From: Clostridium saccharoperbutylacetonicum N1-4(HMT)
Lineage (GTDB): Bacteria > Bacillota > Clostridia > Clostridiales > Clostridiaceae
DNA length: 64,000 nucleotides
Assembly: GCF_000340885.1 (NCBI RefSeq)
Contig: NC_020291.1
Span: 5,953,501 to 6,017,500, forward strand
Direction of reading: 5' to 3'
The notes beneath the pieces are model-generated. The model was not told the origin of the DNA. It saw nothing but the letters and a program-made list of their open reading frames with translations, and searched no databases. Both the position numbers and the translations under genes were made by a program. Below, one piece after another: positions 48,860 through 57,985 of the stretch. Every line of letters begins with the position of its first letter. Within the stretch, counting starts at the first letter, position 1.

Positions 48860-48902
48860 AAATGACAGGTTATTTTATATATATCAAAACAACCTGTCAT
48901 TT
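48860..48902 (-). terminator. Terminator of the cadherin-like protein gene at 48912
   Basis: A 12-bp perfect stem (AAATGACAGGTT with AACCTGTCATTT) with a 19-nt loop lies 10 bp after the stop codon. Confidence 0.75.
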
Positions 48903-48911
48903 AATCATAAA

Positions 48912-51140
48912 TTAAGCATTATTCAAATTTATCCATTGACCATCAAGGAAGAACATTCCTGTTTTCATAACTCCATTTGCGTCGAAATAATAGTTCTTGC
49001 CGCCTATATTTTTCCAGCCTCTTACCATCATTCCACTGTCATCCAAATAGTACCATATCTTTCCAGTATATAACCATCCTGTTCTCATGGAACCATCATC
49101 ATTTAAGTAATACTTGTTCTTATCGTAAGTTACCCAACCCTTTTGCATTACTCCATGGTCATCCATATAATAGTATTTTCCTTTATAAAAATACCAACCA
49201 GTTTGTAGTTGTCCATAATTATTGAAGTAATACCATTTTCCATCATAAGTAGCCCAAGCATTAGTCCTCATTGAACCATCACCTTGAAGATAGTACCAAT
49301 AACCTTTGTCATATTGCCAGCCTGTTATCATAATACCATCATCATTCAAATAGTACCAGTTTCCACTTTCAAAGATCCAGCCGGTTTTTCTATCTCCATT
49401 TATATCACAGAAATACCATTGATTATCATATTTTACCCAATCATTTTTAACTTGTATACCTGCCGCATTATAAAATCTCCATTCTCCAGCAACAAGTACC
49501 CACTGATTTTTACCTTCAATGTCGCCTCTGATTAAACTCAATTTATAGGTAGTAGTTGTTGTTCCATCTTCTGCAACAACTTGTACATCTACATTGTTTG
49601 CTCCTACCTCAAGCTTAATATAATCTGATTGTCCATTTGTATATTCTTTTCCATTAACTTTAATCTTTGCACTGTCATTTTGAGCAGAAAATAATATTCT
49701 AACTTTTTCAATATTTTTAGCTACCTTAACACTATAAAGATAAGTTTCTGGATCAAATTTTGGTGATAATGTCCCATCTGTTACAGAAAGAGTTGCTAGA
49801 TTAACATTATCTTTAGAATATTTTCTTGTAACATTTACTACATAAGTCTGAGTATTTCCCTTAGTATCTGTAACTTTAACATTAATTGTATTTACACCTT
49901 CATCTAAACTAATATTAGGTGAAGTTGCTGCGCTTGGCACCTTTTTCCCATTTACTGTAATAGTTGCATTTGGATCTTCTGCTGTAGGAGTTACTCCAAC
50001 CGAAGTAATACTATTTTCAACAGTTGCAGTATACTCAGTTATACCTTTATTAAAGGTTGGCGAAAGTGTTCCTGAAGTTAAAGTCAAACTTGTAAGACCT
50101 GTACTTCTAAATAATGGTGTACGAGTTACATTTACAATATATGTTCCTACATCTCCATCCTTAGTAGTAAGTACTATATCAACTTCATTATTACCTTCAC
50201 TTAACTTTATATTTTGGCTCTTACTTCCACTAGCTACAGAAACCCCATTAACTTTAATAGTAGACGAATTGTCTACAGCTGTTGGGATAAATGAAACTGT
50301 AGTTTGATCTGTTGGAACTGTCACAATGTATTCATTAACATCTTTATCAAAAGCTGGAGTCAAAGCACCTGTTGAAGGTACCAATGCTTGTAACTTTGGC
50401 AGACCTTTCTTAGTAATTACCAAGGTATATTGCTTTGAAACATTTTGATTAGTTCTCTTTATTTTTATAATGTTATCTCCACCAACTAAATTTACAATGT
50501 TACTACTTGCACCATTAACAGTGAAGGTCATAGGAGTTCCTGAAATGTCTAGCAATTCAATTTTAGCTGTATTTATAGTAGCGTCTGCTTTCATAGAATA
50601 ATTTCCATTTGCATCTATTTGACTATATGGAAAATTCTGAGGAGTTTGAGAATCCAAAGTAACTCTCAATGTATTAAAATCAAGAGATGAATCAGCTTCA
50701 AATCTCATTTTTATTGGATACGTCACTGAATTTCCTGCACTATCCTTGATTGTAACTGTAAGAATAAAATCACTATAATCCGTTATAGAACTAATTGTAT
50801 AATTTTGCCCTCCACTAGCATTTCCAATTTGCCCAATCACCATATTAGTTGAGTTACTTGTAACACTTGTAATACTATAACCAGAAGTAGAAGTTAAAGT
50901 TAAGCCTTTTCCTATAGGAAGATATTCACAAATATATCCACCTAAAGAATCCTTATCTACAATTCTAGTAACATTCTCTGTCAAGTCACCAATATTTATA
51001 ACTAACCCTGGTACTTGCGTAGTTTCTTGCGTTGCAGCATTAGCTTTATTCGTGTTTCCAATTTGTAAAACTGTAAAAAACACAGTAAATATTAACAAAT
51101 AAGATATAATTTTTCTTAAACTAAATTTTTTAGTCCTCAT
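48912..51140 (-). CDS. Choline-binding surface protein with four cadherin-like domains
   Basis: The protein of about 742 residues has a signal peptide (to NKANAA). An N-terminal beta-rich region follows, then three clear cadherin-like beta-sandwich domains with the pattern GTLSPTFNKGITEYTATV...TYVVNVTR, and one degenerate copy before them (about 150-530 in all). About ten C-terminal choline-binding repeats complete it (GWQYDKGYWYYLQGDGSMRT, GWLYTGKIWYYLDDSGMMVR). The ATG at 51140 lies seven bases after GGGGGAGG; the TTG before it is too close. It should be displayed on the wall, in the same style as 27506, 51694 and 60203. Confidence 0.92.
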   Translation of the reverse strand: MRTKKFSLRKIISYLLIFTVFFTVLQIGNTNKANAATQETTQVPGLVINIGDLTENVTRIVDKDSLGGYICEYLPIGKGLTLTSTSGYSITSVTSNSTNMVIGQIGNASGGQNYTISSITDYSDFILTVTIKDSAGNSVTYPIKMRFEADSSLDFNTLRVTLDSQTPQNFPYSQIDANGNYSMKADATINTAKIELLDISGTPMTFTVNGASSNIVNLVGGDNIIKIKRTNQNVSKQYTLVITKKGLPKLQALVPSTGALTPAFDKDVNEYIVTVPTDQTTVSFIPTAVDNSSTIKVNGVSVASGSKSQNIKLSEGNNEVDIVLTTKDGDVGTYIVNVTRTPLFRSTGLTSLTLTSGTLSPTFNKGITEYTATVENSITSVGVTPTAEDPNATITVNGKKVPSAATSPNISLDEGVNTINVKVTDTKGNTQTYVVNVTRKYSKDNVNLATLSVTDGTLSPKFDPETYLYSVKVAKNIEKVRILFSAQNDSAKIKVNGKEYTNGQSDYIKLEVGANNVDVQVVAEDGTTTTTYKLSLIRGDIEGKNQWVLVAGEWRFYNAAGIQVKNDWVKYDNQWYFCDINGDRKTGWIFESGNWYYLNDDGIMITGWQYDKGYWYYLQGDGSMRTNAWATYDGKWYYFNNYGQLQTGWYFYKGKYYYMDDHGVMQKGWVTYDKNKYYLNDDGSMRTGWLYTGKIWYYLDDSGMMVRGWKNIGGKNYYFDANGVMKTGMFFLDGQWINLNNA

Positions 51141-51402
51141 CAATAGTCCTCCCCCATTTATTTGTCTTACTCACTTGCGATAATTAATTATAAAAATCGA
51201 CAAAACTCATACCAATATAATACCATATTTATAGCTGCTTTACCAAGATTTTTTAGAACCAACAACTAAATGTTTACTCTATATTGCATGAGTACCAGCT
51301 TCCCCTAATATAGGCTTTTTTATAAAACAAACCACCCCTTCTACTAAATTTTACTTTGTAATCTTAAAAACTACATTATTACCTTACCTATACTATAATA
51401 TA

Positions 51403-51524
51403 CATATTTTTTTAATAATATTGGTGCCTTTTTTCAATTATAAATACTCAAGAATTAATTACCAATTTTCATTAAAGATCAACTCTCGAGCATTTATAAT
51501 CGCCTAATCAAATTTAACAGATCC
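51403..51524. repeat. Direct repeat, copy 1 of 122 bp (duplicated gene 3' end)
   Basis: This stretch matches 51593-51714 with only a few changes at a period of 190 bp. Because copy 2 contains the last seven codons and stop of the following gene, copy 1 is a detached duplicate of that gene's 3' end and downstream region. Confidence 0.9.
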
Positions 51525-51592
51525 TAATTGCAGCATAGCTGCTCTTTTTATAATTGATTCTAATTGCAGCATAGCTGCTCTTTTTATATGTG
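51525..51592 (+). repeat. Two tandem mini-hairpins (GCAGC-ATA-GCTGC-TCTTTTTAT)
   Basis: A 36-bp unit is present twice in tandem between the two arms of the 122-bp direct repeat. Each unit contains TAATTGCAGCATAGCTGC followed by TCTTTTTAT. The hairpin resembles a very small terminator on the plus strand and matches units at 7858 and 20453. Confidence 0.85.
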
Positions 51593-51714
51593 CATATTTT
51601 TTTAATAATATTGGTGCCTTTTTTCAATTATAAATGCTCAAGAATTAATTACCAATTTTCATTGAAAATCAACTCTCGAGCATTTATAATCACCTAATCA
51701 AATTTAACAGATCC
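51593..51714. repeat. Direct repeat, copy 2 of 122 bp (overlaps gene 3' end)
   Basis: This is the partner of 51403-51524. It includes the inverted pair AAATGCTCAAGAATTAATT...CTCGAGCATTT, which is a hairpin and the likely terminator of the 51694 gene. Confidence 0.88.
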
Positions 51715-53139
51715 ATCCTGGTTAAAATCATAGGTATAACCATCAATTGTTTTTGTTTGATTATTCATAGTTCCATCTTCATTAAAATAATAGTATTTTC
51801 CATTCTGCGCTAGCCATCCACTATTTGCAATGCTTTCAATTCTATGTCTCATATTTCCAACAAAATTCAAGTAATACCAATCACCAGTATACTTAAACCA
51901 TTCTCCTGACTTCATACTTCCATCATAATTAAAGTAATACCATTCCCCATCTATTTTAGTCCAGCCTATTTCCATTTCTCCACTTGAATTCAAATAGTAC
52001 CACTTATATTTATATGGAATCCAGCCTGTTTCCATGGCTCCATCATTATTTAAACAATACCATTTCCCATTTTTAATTATCCACCCTGTTTCCATGCTTC
52101 CATCTTCATTTAGGAAATACCACTTTCCTTCATCTTGAAGCCAGCCTGTTCTCATTGCTCCATCAGCGCCTAAATAATACCACTTATCTTCAAATAGTAC
52201 CCAGCCTGTCTCCATCATTCCAAATTTATTTAAATAATATGATTTTCCATTGTCCTTTATCCAGCCTGTCTGCATATTTCCTGCCCCAGAAAAATGAAAG
52301 TATCTCTTATATTTATTATCATAAAACCATGTACTCTTTAATGGATCACCTTTGGAATCATTATATCTCCATCTTCCATTTACTATTAACCATTGATTTG
52401 GCTTTAATACTGCATTAATAGCTCCTTGAACATCAGGTGTAACAGGTATTCCCAAATAAATGTTTAAGGTATAAATTCCTACTCTTCCTGTCTCCTTATC
52501 AGTAACAGTGATAGTTAATGTGTACTTACCCATATCATGCAATCTTAATCTTGTAATATTAGATGCTTTTAATTCTGTTTTATTAACAGTTACTGTATAA
52601 TTTTCGTCTTCTGTAACTGCATTAAGTTCAACCATTTCAGTGCCTTCATCCAATTCCAAATTATAAAAATTAATACTATTATCAAAACCAATGGTTTCAT
52701 CATCTACTCTTATATCTTTTAGATAAACAGCGTCTTTCCCACCTCTATATACAAAAACAGTATATTTAGAAACAGCTTGTGTATTAGCATCTTCTACTTC
52801 TATCTCAACTTTATTTTTACCCTTCTTTAAATTTACCCATTTTTTATAACTATCATCTTTAGTTACAATTTCTCCGTCAATTTTAACTGTATTTTCAGGT
52901 TCATCTGGTTTTACTTTAATAGATACAACATCTATATCCTTGCCAACATCAACAATATATGAGTGCACATCTTGATCAAATTTTAATTTAGAACCTTCAC
53001 TTAAAGTAATATTCCTTAAAAACGGTTGCCTCTCGCTAGCATAAACTCCAGTATTAACCAAATCAAGACTGCTTGGACTTATAAAAGAAAGTCCACAAAA
53101 AAATGCCCCTATAATTACACTTCTAAATATCCTGTCCAT
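51694..53139 (-). CDS. Choline-binding surface protein with cadherin-like domains
   Basis: The protein of about 481 residues has a signal peptide (MDRIFRSVIIGAFFCG, cleavage near VYA). Two cadherin-like beta-sandwich domains follow (about 38-125, FLRNITLSEGSKLKFDQDVH...SKYTVFVYRG; and about 130-220, VYLKDIRVDDETIGFD...GIYTLNIYLG). About ten C-terminal choline-binding repeats complete it (GWVLFEDKWYYLGADGAMRT, GWIIKNGKWYCLNNDGAMET). The start ATG at 53139 is preceded by a run of eight G's, which forms the ribosome-binding site. Its 3' end is duplicated downstream. It should be wall-attached through choline. Confidence 0.92.
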   Translation of the reverse strand: MDRIFRSVIIGAFFCGLSFISPSSLDLVNTGVYASERQPFLRNITLSEGSKLKFDQDVHSYIVDVGKDIDVVSIKVKPDEPENTVKIDGEIVTKDDSYKKWVNLKKGKNKVEIEVEDANTQAVSKYTVFVYRGGKDAVYLKDIRVDDETIGFDNSINFYNLELDEGTEMVELNAVTEDENYTVTVNKTELKASNITRLRLHDMGKYTLTITVTDKETGRVGIYTLNIYLGIPVTPDVQGAINAVLKPNQWLIVNGRWRYNDSKGDPLKSTWFYDNKYKRYFHFSGAGNMQTGWIKDNGKSYYLNKFGMMETGWVLFEDKWYYLGADGAMRTGWLQDEGKWYFLNEDGSMETGWIIKNGKWYCLNNDGAMETGWIPYKYKWYYLNSSGEMEIGWTKIDGEWYYFNYDGSMKSGEWFKYTGDWYYLNFVGNMRHRIESIANSGWLAQNGKYYYFNEDGTMNNQTKTIDGYTYDFNQDGSVKFD

Positions 53140-53142
53140 TCT

Positions 53143-53150
53143 CCCCCCCC
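53143..53150 (-). other. G8 homopolymer in the ribosome-binding site
   Basis: Read on the minus strand, AAAGGGGGGGGAGAATGG places eight G's immediately before the start codon of the 51694 surface-protein gene. Such a tract is rare in this AT-rich DNA and can change length by slippage, altering ribosome binding. Confidence 0.9.
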
Positions 53151-53365
53151 TTTGCACATGTAGATTTAATTATTAATTAAACTAAAGTACTTTTATTGGT
53201 TATCTGATTTTTATTTCTAAATATATTAATAGTAAAAAACCACATAAAATTTCATTTTATTCTTTATACTAATGTTAACACCTTAGCGCATGACTGTAAA
53301 CTTACTAAGCCTTTAATTTTCCTTTAATTTTCCTTAATTTTTTATTAATTTTTTTTGAACAAAAA

Positions 53366-53410
53366 GGGATGTACCAAACAGAAAATCAATTTCTGTTTGA
53401 GTAACATCCC
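53366..53410 (-). terminator. Terminator of CspA-like gene 1
   Basis: GGGATGT and AACAGAAA pair with TTTCTGTT and ACATCCC across a short loop; the minus strand continues with TTTTT. The rest of 53140-53466 shows no gene. Confidence 0.78.
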
Positions 53411-53466
53411 AAATTTAACCTCTTCAATTGTCATCTCTCAATTGTCAATTCTTAATTAGTGATAAA

Positions 53467-55227
53467 TTATCTAATCCATGCTCCTGATGCACCTAATTTG
53501 TATCCATCAACAGTAGTGTTAGCTGCCATTGCTCCTGATGCATTTAAGAAGTACCAATTTCCATCAGTATCTAAGAACCAACCAGTTTTCATTGCTCCTG
53601 ATGGTTGTAAGTAATACCAAGTTCCATTGTCATTTAACCAACCAGTTTTCATTGCTCCTGAACCTTGTAAGAAGTACCAAGTACCATTATCATTGTACCA
53701 GCCAGTAGCCATGATTCCATCAGCTTTGATCATGTACCAAACTCCACCATCGTTAACCCATTGTCCTTTAGTTTGAGTACCATCAGCCTTGTAGTATGTC
53801 CAACCTGCATCAGTTTTAACCCATCCTTTATTTGTTGGAGTTTCAACTGGAGTTTCAGGTGTTGTATCTTTTGCTCCAATTACTGAGTAAACTGCATCTT
53901 TTTCATTCCAAGTTACGATATTGTCTGCATCGTAAACTGACATTTCATTTAATGCACCATCTACTTTGTATAATTTATCCCAAGCAGCATCATTATCCCA
54001 TTTGTAGATATATCCACCTGATAATCTGTAAATATTTCCATTTACATCTGTATCAACTGCTAAATCTCCATTAGTGTTAACTTCTGCAGTTTCATCTGCT
54101 TTATCAGCCGCATCTACATAGTTATATCCATGTGTTGAACTTAAAGTCATTGTTTGAGTTTGTACTGAATCTGAATCTTCACTGTAAGCAACTACTTTTC
54201 CATTAGCAACAGTGTATTTTCCTAATAAGCTTGCACTTGCATCTACACCAGCATCATCTGATACTACATATGTAGAAACTGATTTAGCATATTTTGCTCC
54301 ATCAATATCATCAGAAGCTTGTGCTTTTGAGATCTTTTGGATAACAGTGAAACTTACTTCTCCAGCTGTTGCTGTATTAAATGCAGTTGTTGTTCCAGAA
54401 AGAGCTAATCCATTAATTTTGCTTACTGAAATTCCTGCAGTAGTTTTAATAGTAACTTTTGCAGTTCTATAGATATAGTTAGCATCTTGCCCTATTACAT
54501 TTTCAGTTCCCACTGAAGCCCATACACCATTAGTTGCAGTTCCCGCACCATTGTATTTGTCATGAGTATTTGATACTGTAACAGTTTTGTCAGCAGCACC
54601 AGATGCAGTTGTTGTAACTTTGATTGATCCTAAATTGTAGTCAGCATCAATGTAATTTCCACTAGCATCTGTATAAACATTTAATCTAGCAGCAGAATCA
54701 TTTGTTGCATTAAGACTTGCATATGTAGTCCCATACCATAAATCTGTAAATTTATTTCCTGGAAGAGCTTGACCATCTGTTCCGTCTAAGTTTTTCATTG
54801 TTGCTGCCTCAGTAACATTGTATCTTCCATCTGTATCTTTTTTGATATTCTTTCTTAAAGCAGAAGAAGTATCATCTTGTGCATTAGACTCAACATTTTC
54901 ATCTGTTACTTTACCATCAGATAAATCCACAAAATAATCACCATTTCCAACATTTAAATACTTAGAACCATACGCACTAACTGTTGATCCTGTGTCAATG
55001 TCTGCTAAATTATTATACTTTCCATCTGCTAAATAATATGTAGCATCATCCTTATCATTGATTTCTGCATCAACAAAGAATTTCCCATCCTTATATGCTA
55101 CTGCATTATATACAGTTCCTTCTTGTGAATCAATTTTCTTGTAATCAGCAGCATTTGCTGGAGCCATTGAAATAATAGCTGCAGCAGCTACTAATACTGA
55201 AGTTACTTTACTCATTCTTTTTATCAT
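53467..55227 (-). CDS. CspA-like choline-binding surface protein, paralog 1
   Basis: The protein of about 586 residues has a signal peptide (MIKRMSKVTSVLVAAAA, cleavage after ANAA). An N-terminal domain of about 440 residues is shared with the next two genes: EGTVYNAVAYKDGKFFV, GDYFVDLSDGKVTDE, IDADYNLGSIKV, KLYKVDGALNEMSVYD. About six choline-binding repeats follow (GWYNDNGTWYFLQGSGAMKT). The size and layout fit CspA, the choline-binding surface protein reported from C. acetobutylicum NCIB 8052 (now C. beijerinckii), as I recall it. The ATG at 55227 lies nine bases after GGGAGG; the frame extends 37 codons upstream, but that extension is AT-rich and lacks a ribosome-binding site. Confidence 0.9.
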   Translation of the reverse strand: MIKRMSKVTSVLVAAAAIISMAPANAADYKKIDSQEGTVYNAVAYKDGKFFVDAEINDKDDATYYLADGKYNNLADIDTGSTVSAYGSKYLNVGNGDYFVDLSDGKVTDENVESNAQDDTSSALRKNIKKDTDGRYNVTEAATMKNLDGTDGQALPGNKFTDLWYGTTYASLNATNDSAARLNVYTDASGNYIDADYNLGSIKVTTTASGAADKTVTVSNTHDKYNGAGTATNGVWASVGTENVIGQDANYIYRTAKVTIKTTAGISVSKINGLALSGTTTAFNTATAGEVSFTVIQKISKAQASDDIDGAKYAKSVSTYVVSDDAGVDASASLLGKYTVANGKVVAYSEDSDSVQTQTMTLSSTHGYNYVDAADKADETAEVNTNGDLAVDTDVNGNIYRLSGGYIYKWDNDAAWDKLYKVDGALNEMSVYDADNIVTWNEKDAVYSVIGAKDTTPETPVETPTNKGWVKTDAGWTYYKADGTQTKGQWVNDGGVWYMIKADGIMATGWYNDNGTWYFLQGSGAMKTGWLNDNGTWYYLQPSGAMKTGWFLDTDGNWYFLNASGAMAANTTVDGYKLGASGAWIR

Positions 55228-55477
55228 TTGTATATTCCTCCCGAAATTTAATCTTTTGTTTTTATTTAGCAACTTTACAAATATAATTATATCAACCCAA
55301 TTCGACATTGTCCACATAATTATATACGTTTTTTTCAATTTTATGCCTATTTTTTTAATAAAATTATTGTTATTGCATGAATTTTTTATAGTACTTGGAA
55401 ATTAATATTTAGAAATGAATAAAGTAACATATGAAGTTATATATATTCTAATAGTCAAATATCAGTAATCAATTAAA

Positions 55478-55835
55478 GATATCCAAAGCAAGAATTAGAC
55501 TTATGCAACAATTACCGAAATCCGATACATTTATCTTCCGCAGGACTAGTGAAATTTTCGCTGGAAGGTTCTAAATGGCGTCTTGTCGTCATTACAGCGT
55601 GCTCCAGATGTAAAATCCCCAAGGAGAAAGTTCATGTTTCCAAATATAAAATTTGGACATTCACTTTTAAACAAGCTGTAAATGAGACAAGCCCCAATTA
55701 AGAACCTTCATCAGCTCAATTTCACATGCCTGCTTCCAGAAAAATGTATCGGATTTCTAGTTTAGTATTATAATTATAATTTCTCAATTATTCATGCTTA
55801 TTACATTTATAAGTAAAACTCTTAAATTGGATATC
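55478..55835 (-). repeat. Dispersed palindromic element, copy D
   Basis: The 358-bp copy lies in the orientation opposite to A-C, with GATATCC and GGATATC ends. The outer stem GAAATCCGATACATTT pairs perfectly. It keeps the extra apical stem (CCAAATTTTATATTTGG) seen in copy B. It lies between two CspA-like genes, after the terminator of the upstream one. Confidence 0.88.
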
Positions 55836-55927
55836 TATAATGTAGAAAGTTGACCAATGCTTAATTTTCAATTGTAATGTAATTGCAAAACTCAAAGCGT
55901 AATAATAATTTATTAATTAATAGCAAA

Positions 55928-55953
55928 ATCCCTCCAGGATTTCCTGAAGGGAT
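55928..55953 (-). terminator. Terminator of CspA-like gene 2
   Basis: ATCCCTCCAGGA pairs with TCCTGAAGGGAT (one wobble) around a 2-nt loop, followed on the minus strand by TTTTGCTATT. Confidence 0.72.
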
Positions 55954-55993
55954 ATATGTATTCTTAATCAGAGCTTATATAAATATAAAAGCT

Positions 55994-57685
55994 TTAGCCA
56001 ACCCATACACCATTGGCATCTAATTTATAGCCTCCAATTGATGTATTTTTCTGCATTGCTCCTGATGCATCGAAATAATACCACTTTCCATTATCATTAA
56101 ACCAGCCAGTTTTCATAAGGCCTGAAACTGTGTCTAAATAGTACCATTGTCCATTTACCTGCTTCCAACCAGTGACCATGATCCCATTCTCATCTAAATA
56201 GTACCAAGTTTGATCACTGCCAAACCATCCTTTGAATTTCGATCCATCAGCATTGATATAACTCCAAGTTCCATTGTTTGAAACCCAACCAGCCTTTGTT
56301 TCATTAGTAGTTGTGTTTTTATCAGTATTAGTAGTTTTATCTGTCTTATCCTCTGATTCAACTTTTTTGCTTATTACTGAATAAATTTCATCACTTGAAT
56401 TCCAAACAATTAAATTATCCTGATCATAAACAGATAAATCATTATATTCTTCATCAGTATCATAAACCTTGTCAAAATTTCCATCACTATCAAATTTTGA
56501 TACAGCATCATCTGATAGTGCCCATAAATTACCCTTTACATCAACATCTACTGAATTATCTCCGTCTTGAACTGTTATATTATCATTATCTCCTAATTCA
56601 ACATAATAAAGAGAGCTTTTATTTTTTAATTCAATAATTGAAGCTTCAAGGTCATTTCCATTTAGTTTATAATTAATTAATTTACCATCTGAAACAGTAA
56701 AGGCTTTTTGATCCTCACTTAATAAATCTATTTTCTTACCATTTTTATCGCAAACAATATAGTCAGTTACGGTTCTTGCATATTTAATTCCATTAATCCC
56801 TTTAGAATATTGATTTTTTGATATAACCTGAATAACCTGGAAAGTTACACTGGTTTTATCTGACGATTGAGTAAATGCTGTAGTTTCTGTACCTAAAGTT
56901 AATCCACCTATTCCTGTTACTGCTATACCATTAGTAGTTTTAATTGTAATTGTTGCTAATCTATAAATATTACTAGAGTCTTGTCCAATAACTGTAGCAT
57001 TAGCTACTGCTCCTCTTACATTATTATCTGCATCATTAGTATTTTCTACATTAGCAGTTTTTCCACCATCTAATTGAACTTTTATTTTTCCTAAATTGTA
57101 ATCAGCATCAATATACTTCCCAGATTTATCTGTATAAACATTAAAACTAGTTGCTCCACCATTAATATTAGTATCTGCTGATTTTGTTTTATATTGTGCG
57201 GCATACCAGCCTTCAGCAAATTTAGCTTTTGGTAGTTCAGTTACTTCTTTAATATCCTTTGCATCAGTATCATCATATCTTCCATCATTATCGTATTTAA
57301 TACTACTTCTTAAATTAACCCCTACACTATCTAAATCTTTATTTTTAATCTCATCATCAGAAACTTTACCATTTGATAAATCTAAGAAATATTCTCCATC
57401 CTTAACTTCCGCATATTTAGTTCCATACACTTCAACTTTATCTTCTGAATCAAGGTTGTCTAATTCTTTATATTTTCCATCGCTAAAGAAATAAGCCCCT
57501 TCATCTTTTTTATTAGGCTTACCACCTATGTAGAATTCTCCATCTTTATAAGCTATGGCATTATAAATATCTCCCTCTTGAGATTTTATTTCTTTAGTTG
57601 CTGCATTAGCACTAACCGGCACTATAGAAACCACTGTTGCTACAGCTGCTAATAAAGATATTGTTTTATTAATATTTTTCAACAT
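55994..57685 (-). CDS. CspA-like choline-binding surface protein, paralog 2
   Basis: The 563-residue protein has a signal peptide (MLKNINKTISLLAAV, cleavage after ANAA). Its N-terminal domain shares landmarks with paralog 1 (EGDIYNAIAYKDGEFYI, YFLDLSNGKVSDDEI, IDADYNLGKIKVQ, KVYDTDEEYNDLSVYDQDN). A Thr/Asn/Lys linker (DKTTNTDKNTTTNE) leads to about five choline-binding repeats and the conserved tail SIGGYKLDANGVWVG. GGAGGG lies seven bases before the ATG. It has its own terminator and is in tandem with the other two paralogs. Confidence 0.9.
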   Translation of the reverse strand: MLKNINKTISLLAAVATVVSIVPVSANAATKEIKSQEGDIYNAIAYKDGEFYIGGKPNKKDEGAYFFSDGKYKELDNLDSEDKVEVYGTKYAEVKDGEYFLDLSNGKVSDDEIKNKDLDSVGVNLRSSIKYDNDGRYDDTDAKDIKEVTELPKAKFAEGWYAAQYKTKSADTNINGGATSFNVYTDKSGKYIDADYNLGKIKVQLDGGKTANVENTNDADNNVRGAVANATVIGQDSSNIYRLATITIKTTNGIAVTGIGGLTLGTETTAFTQSSDKTSVTFQVIQVISKNQYSKGINGIKYARTVTDYIVCDKNGKKIDLLSEDQKAFTVSDGKLINYKLNGNDLEASIIELKNKSSLYYVELGDNDNITVQDGDNSVDVDVKGNLWALSDDAVSKFDSDGNFDKVYDTDEEYNDLSVYDQDNLIVWNSSDEIYSVISKKVESEDKTDKTTNTDKNTTTNETKAGWVSNNGTWSYINADGSKFKGWFGSDQTWYYLDENGIMVTGWKQVNGQWYYLDTVSGLMKTGWFNDNGKWYYFDASGAMQKNTSIGGYKLDANGVWVG

Positions 57686-57885
57686 ATTTTCCCTCCTAAT
57701 TACTATCCCTCATTTTAATAGTCTAAATTATATCCATATTATAGCATAGTATTACAAGGTAGTAATTATCAATTGTCAGTTTATATAATCGTGTCATCAT
57801 TTATTTCAGCATATCATTTTTCTTCAAAACCTTCAAATACTATAAATTAAGGGCAACCAAATCAAAATTAATTAGAGCATCAAAA

Positions 57886-57925
57886 GCACATATGAGTCAA
57901 TAACATTATACCAACTCATATGTGC
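57886..57925. terminator. Terminator of CspA-like gene 3
   Basis: A 12-bp perfect stem (GCACATATGAGT with ACTCATATGTGC) with T-rich tails on both strands. Confidence 0.78.
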
Positions 57926-57985
57926 CTATTTTTATTGTATTTTATTAATTAACTTCTTATATATTTATAAATTTTCTATTGAAAA

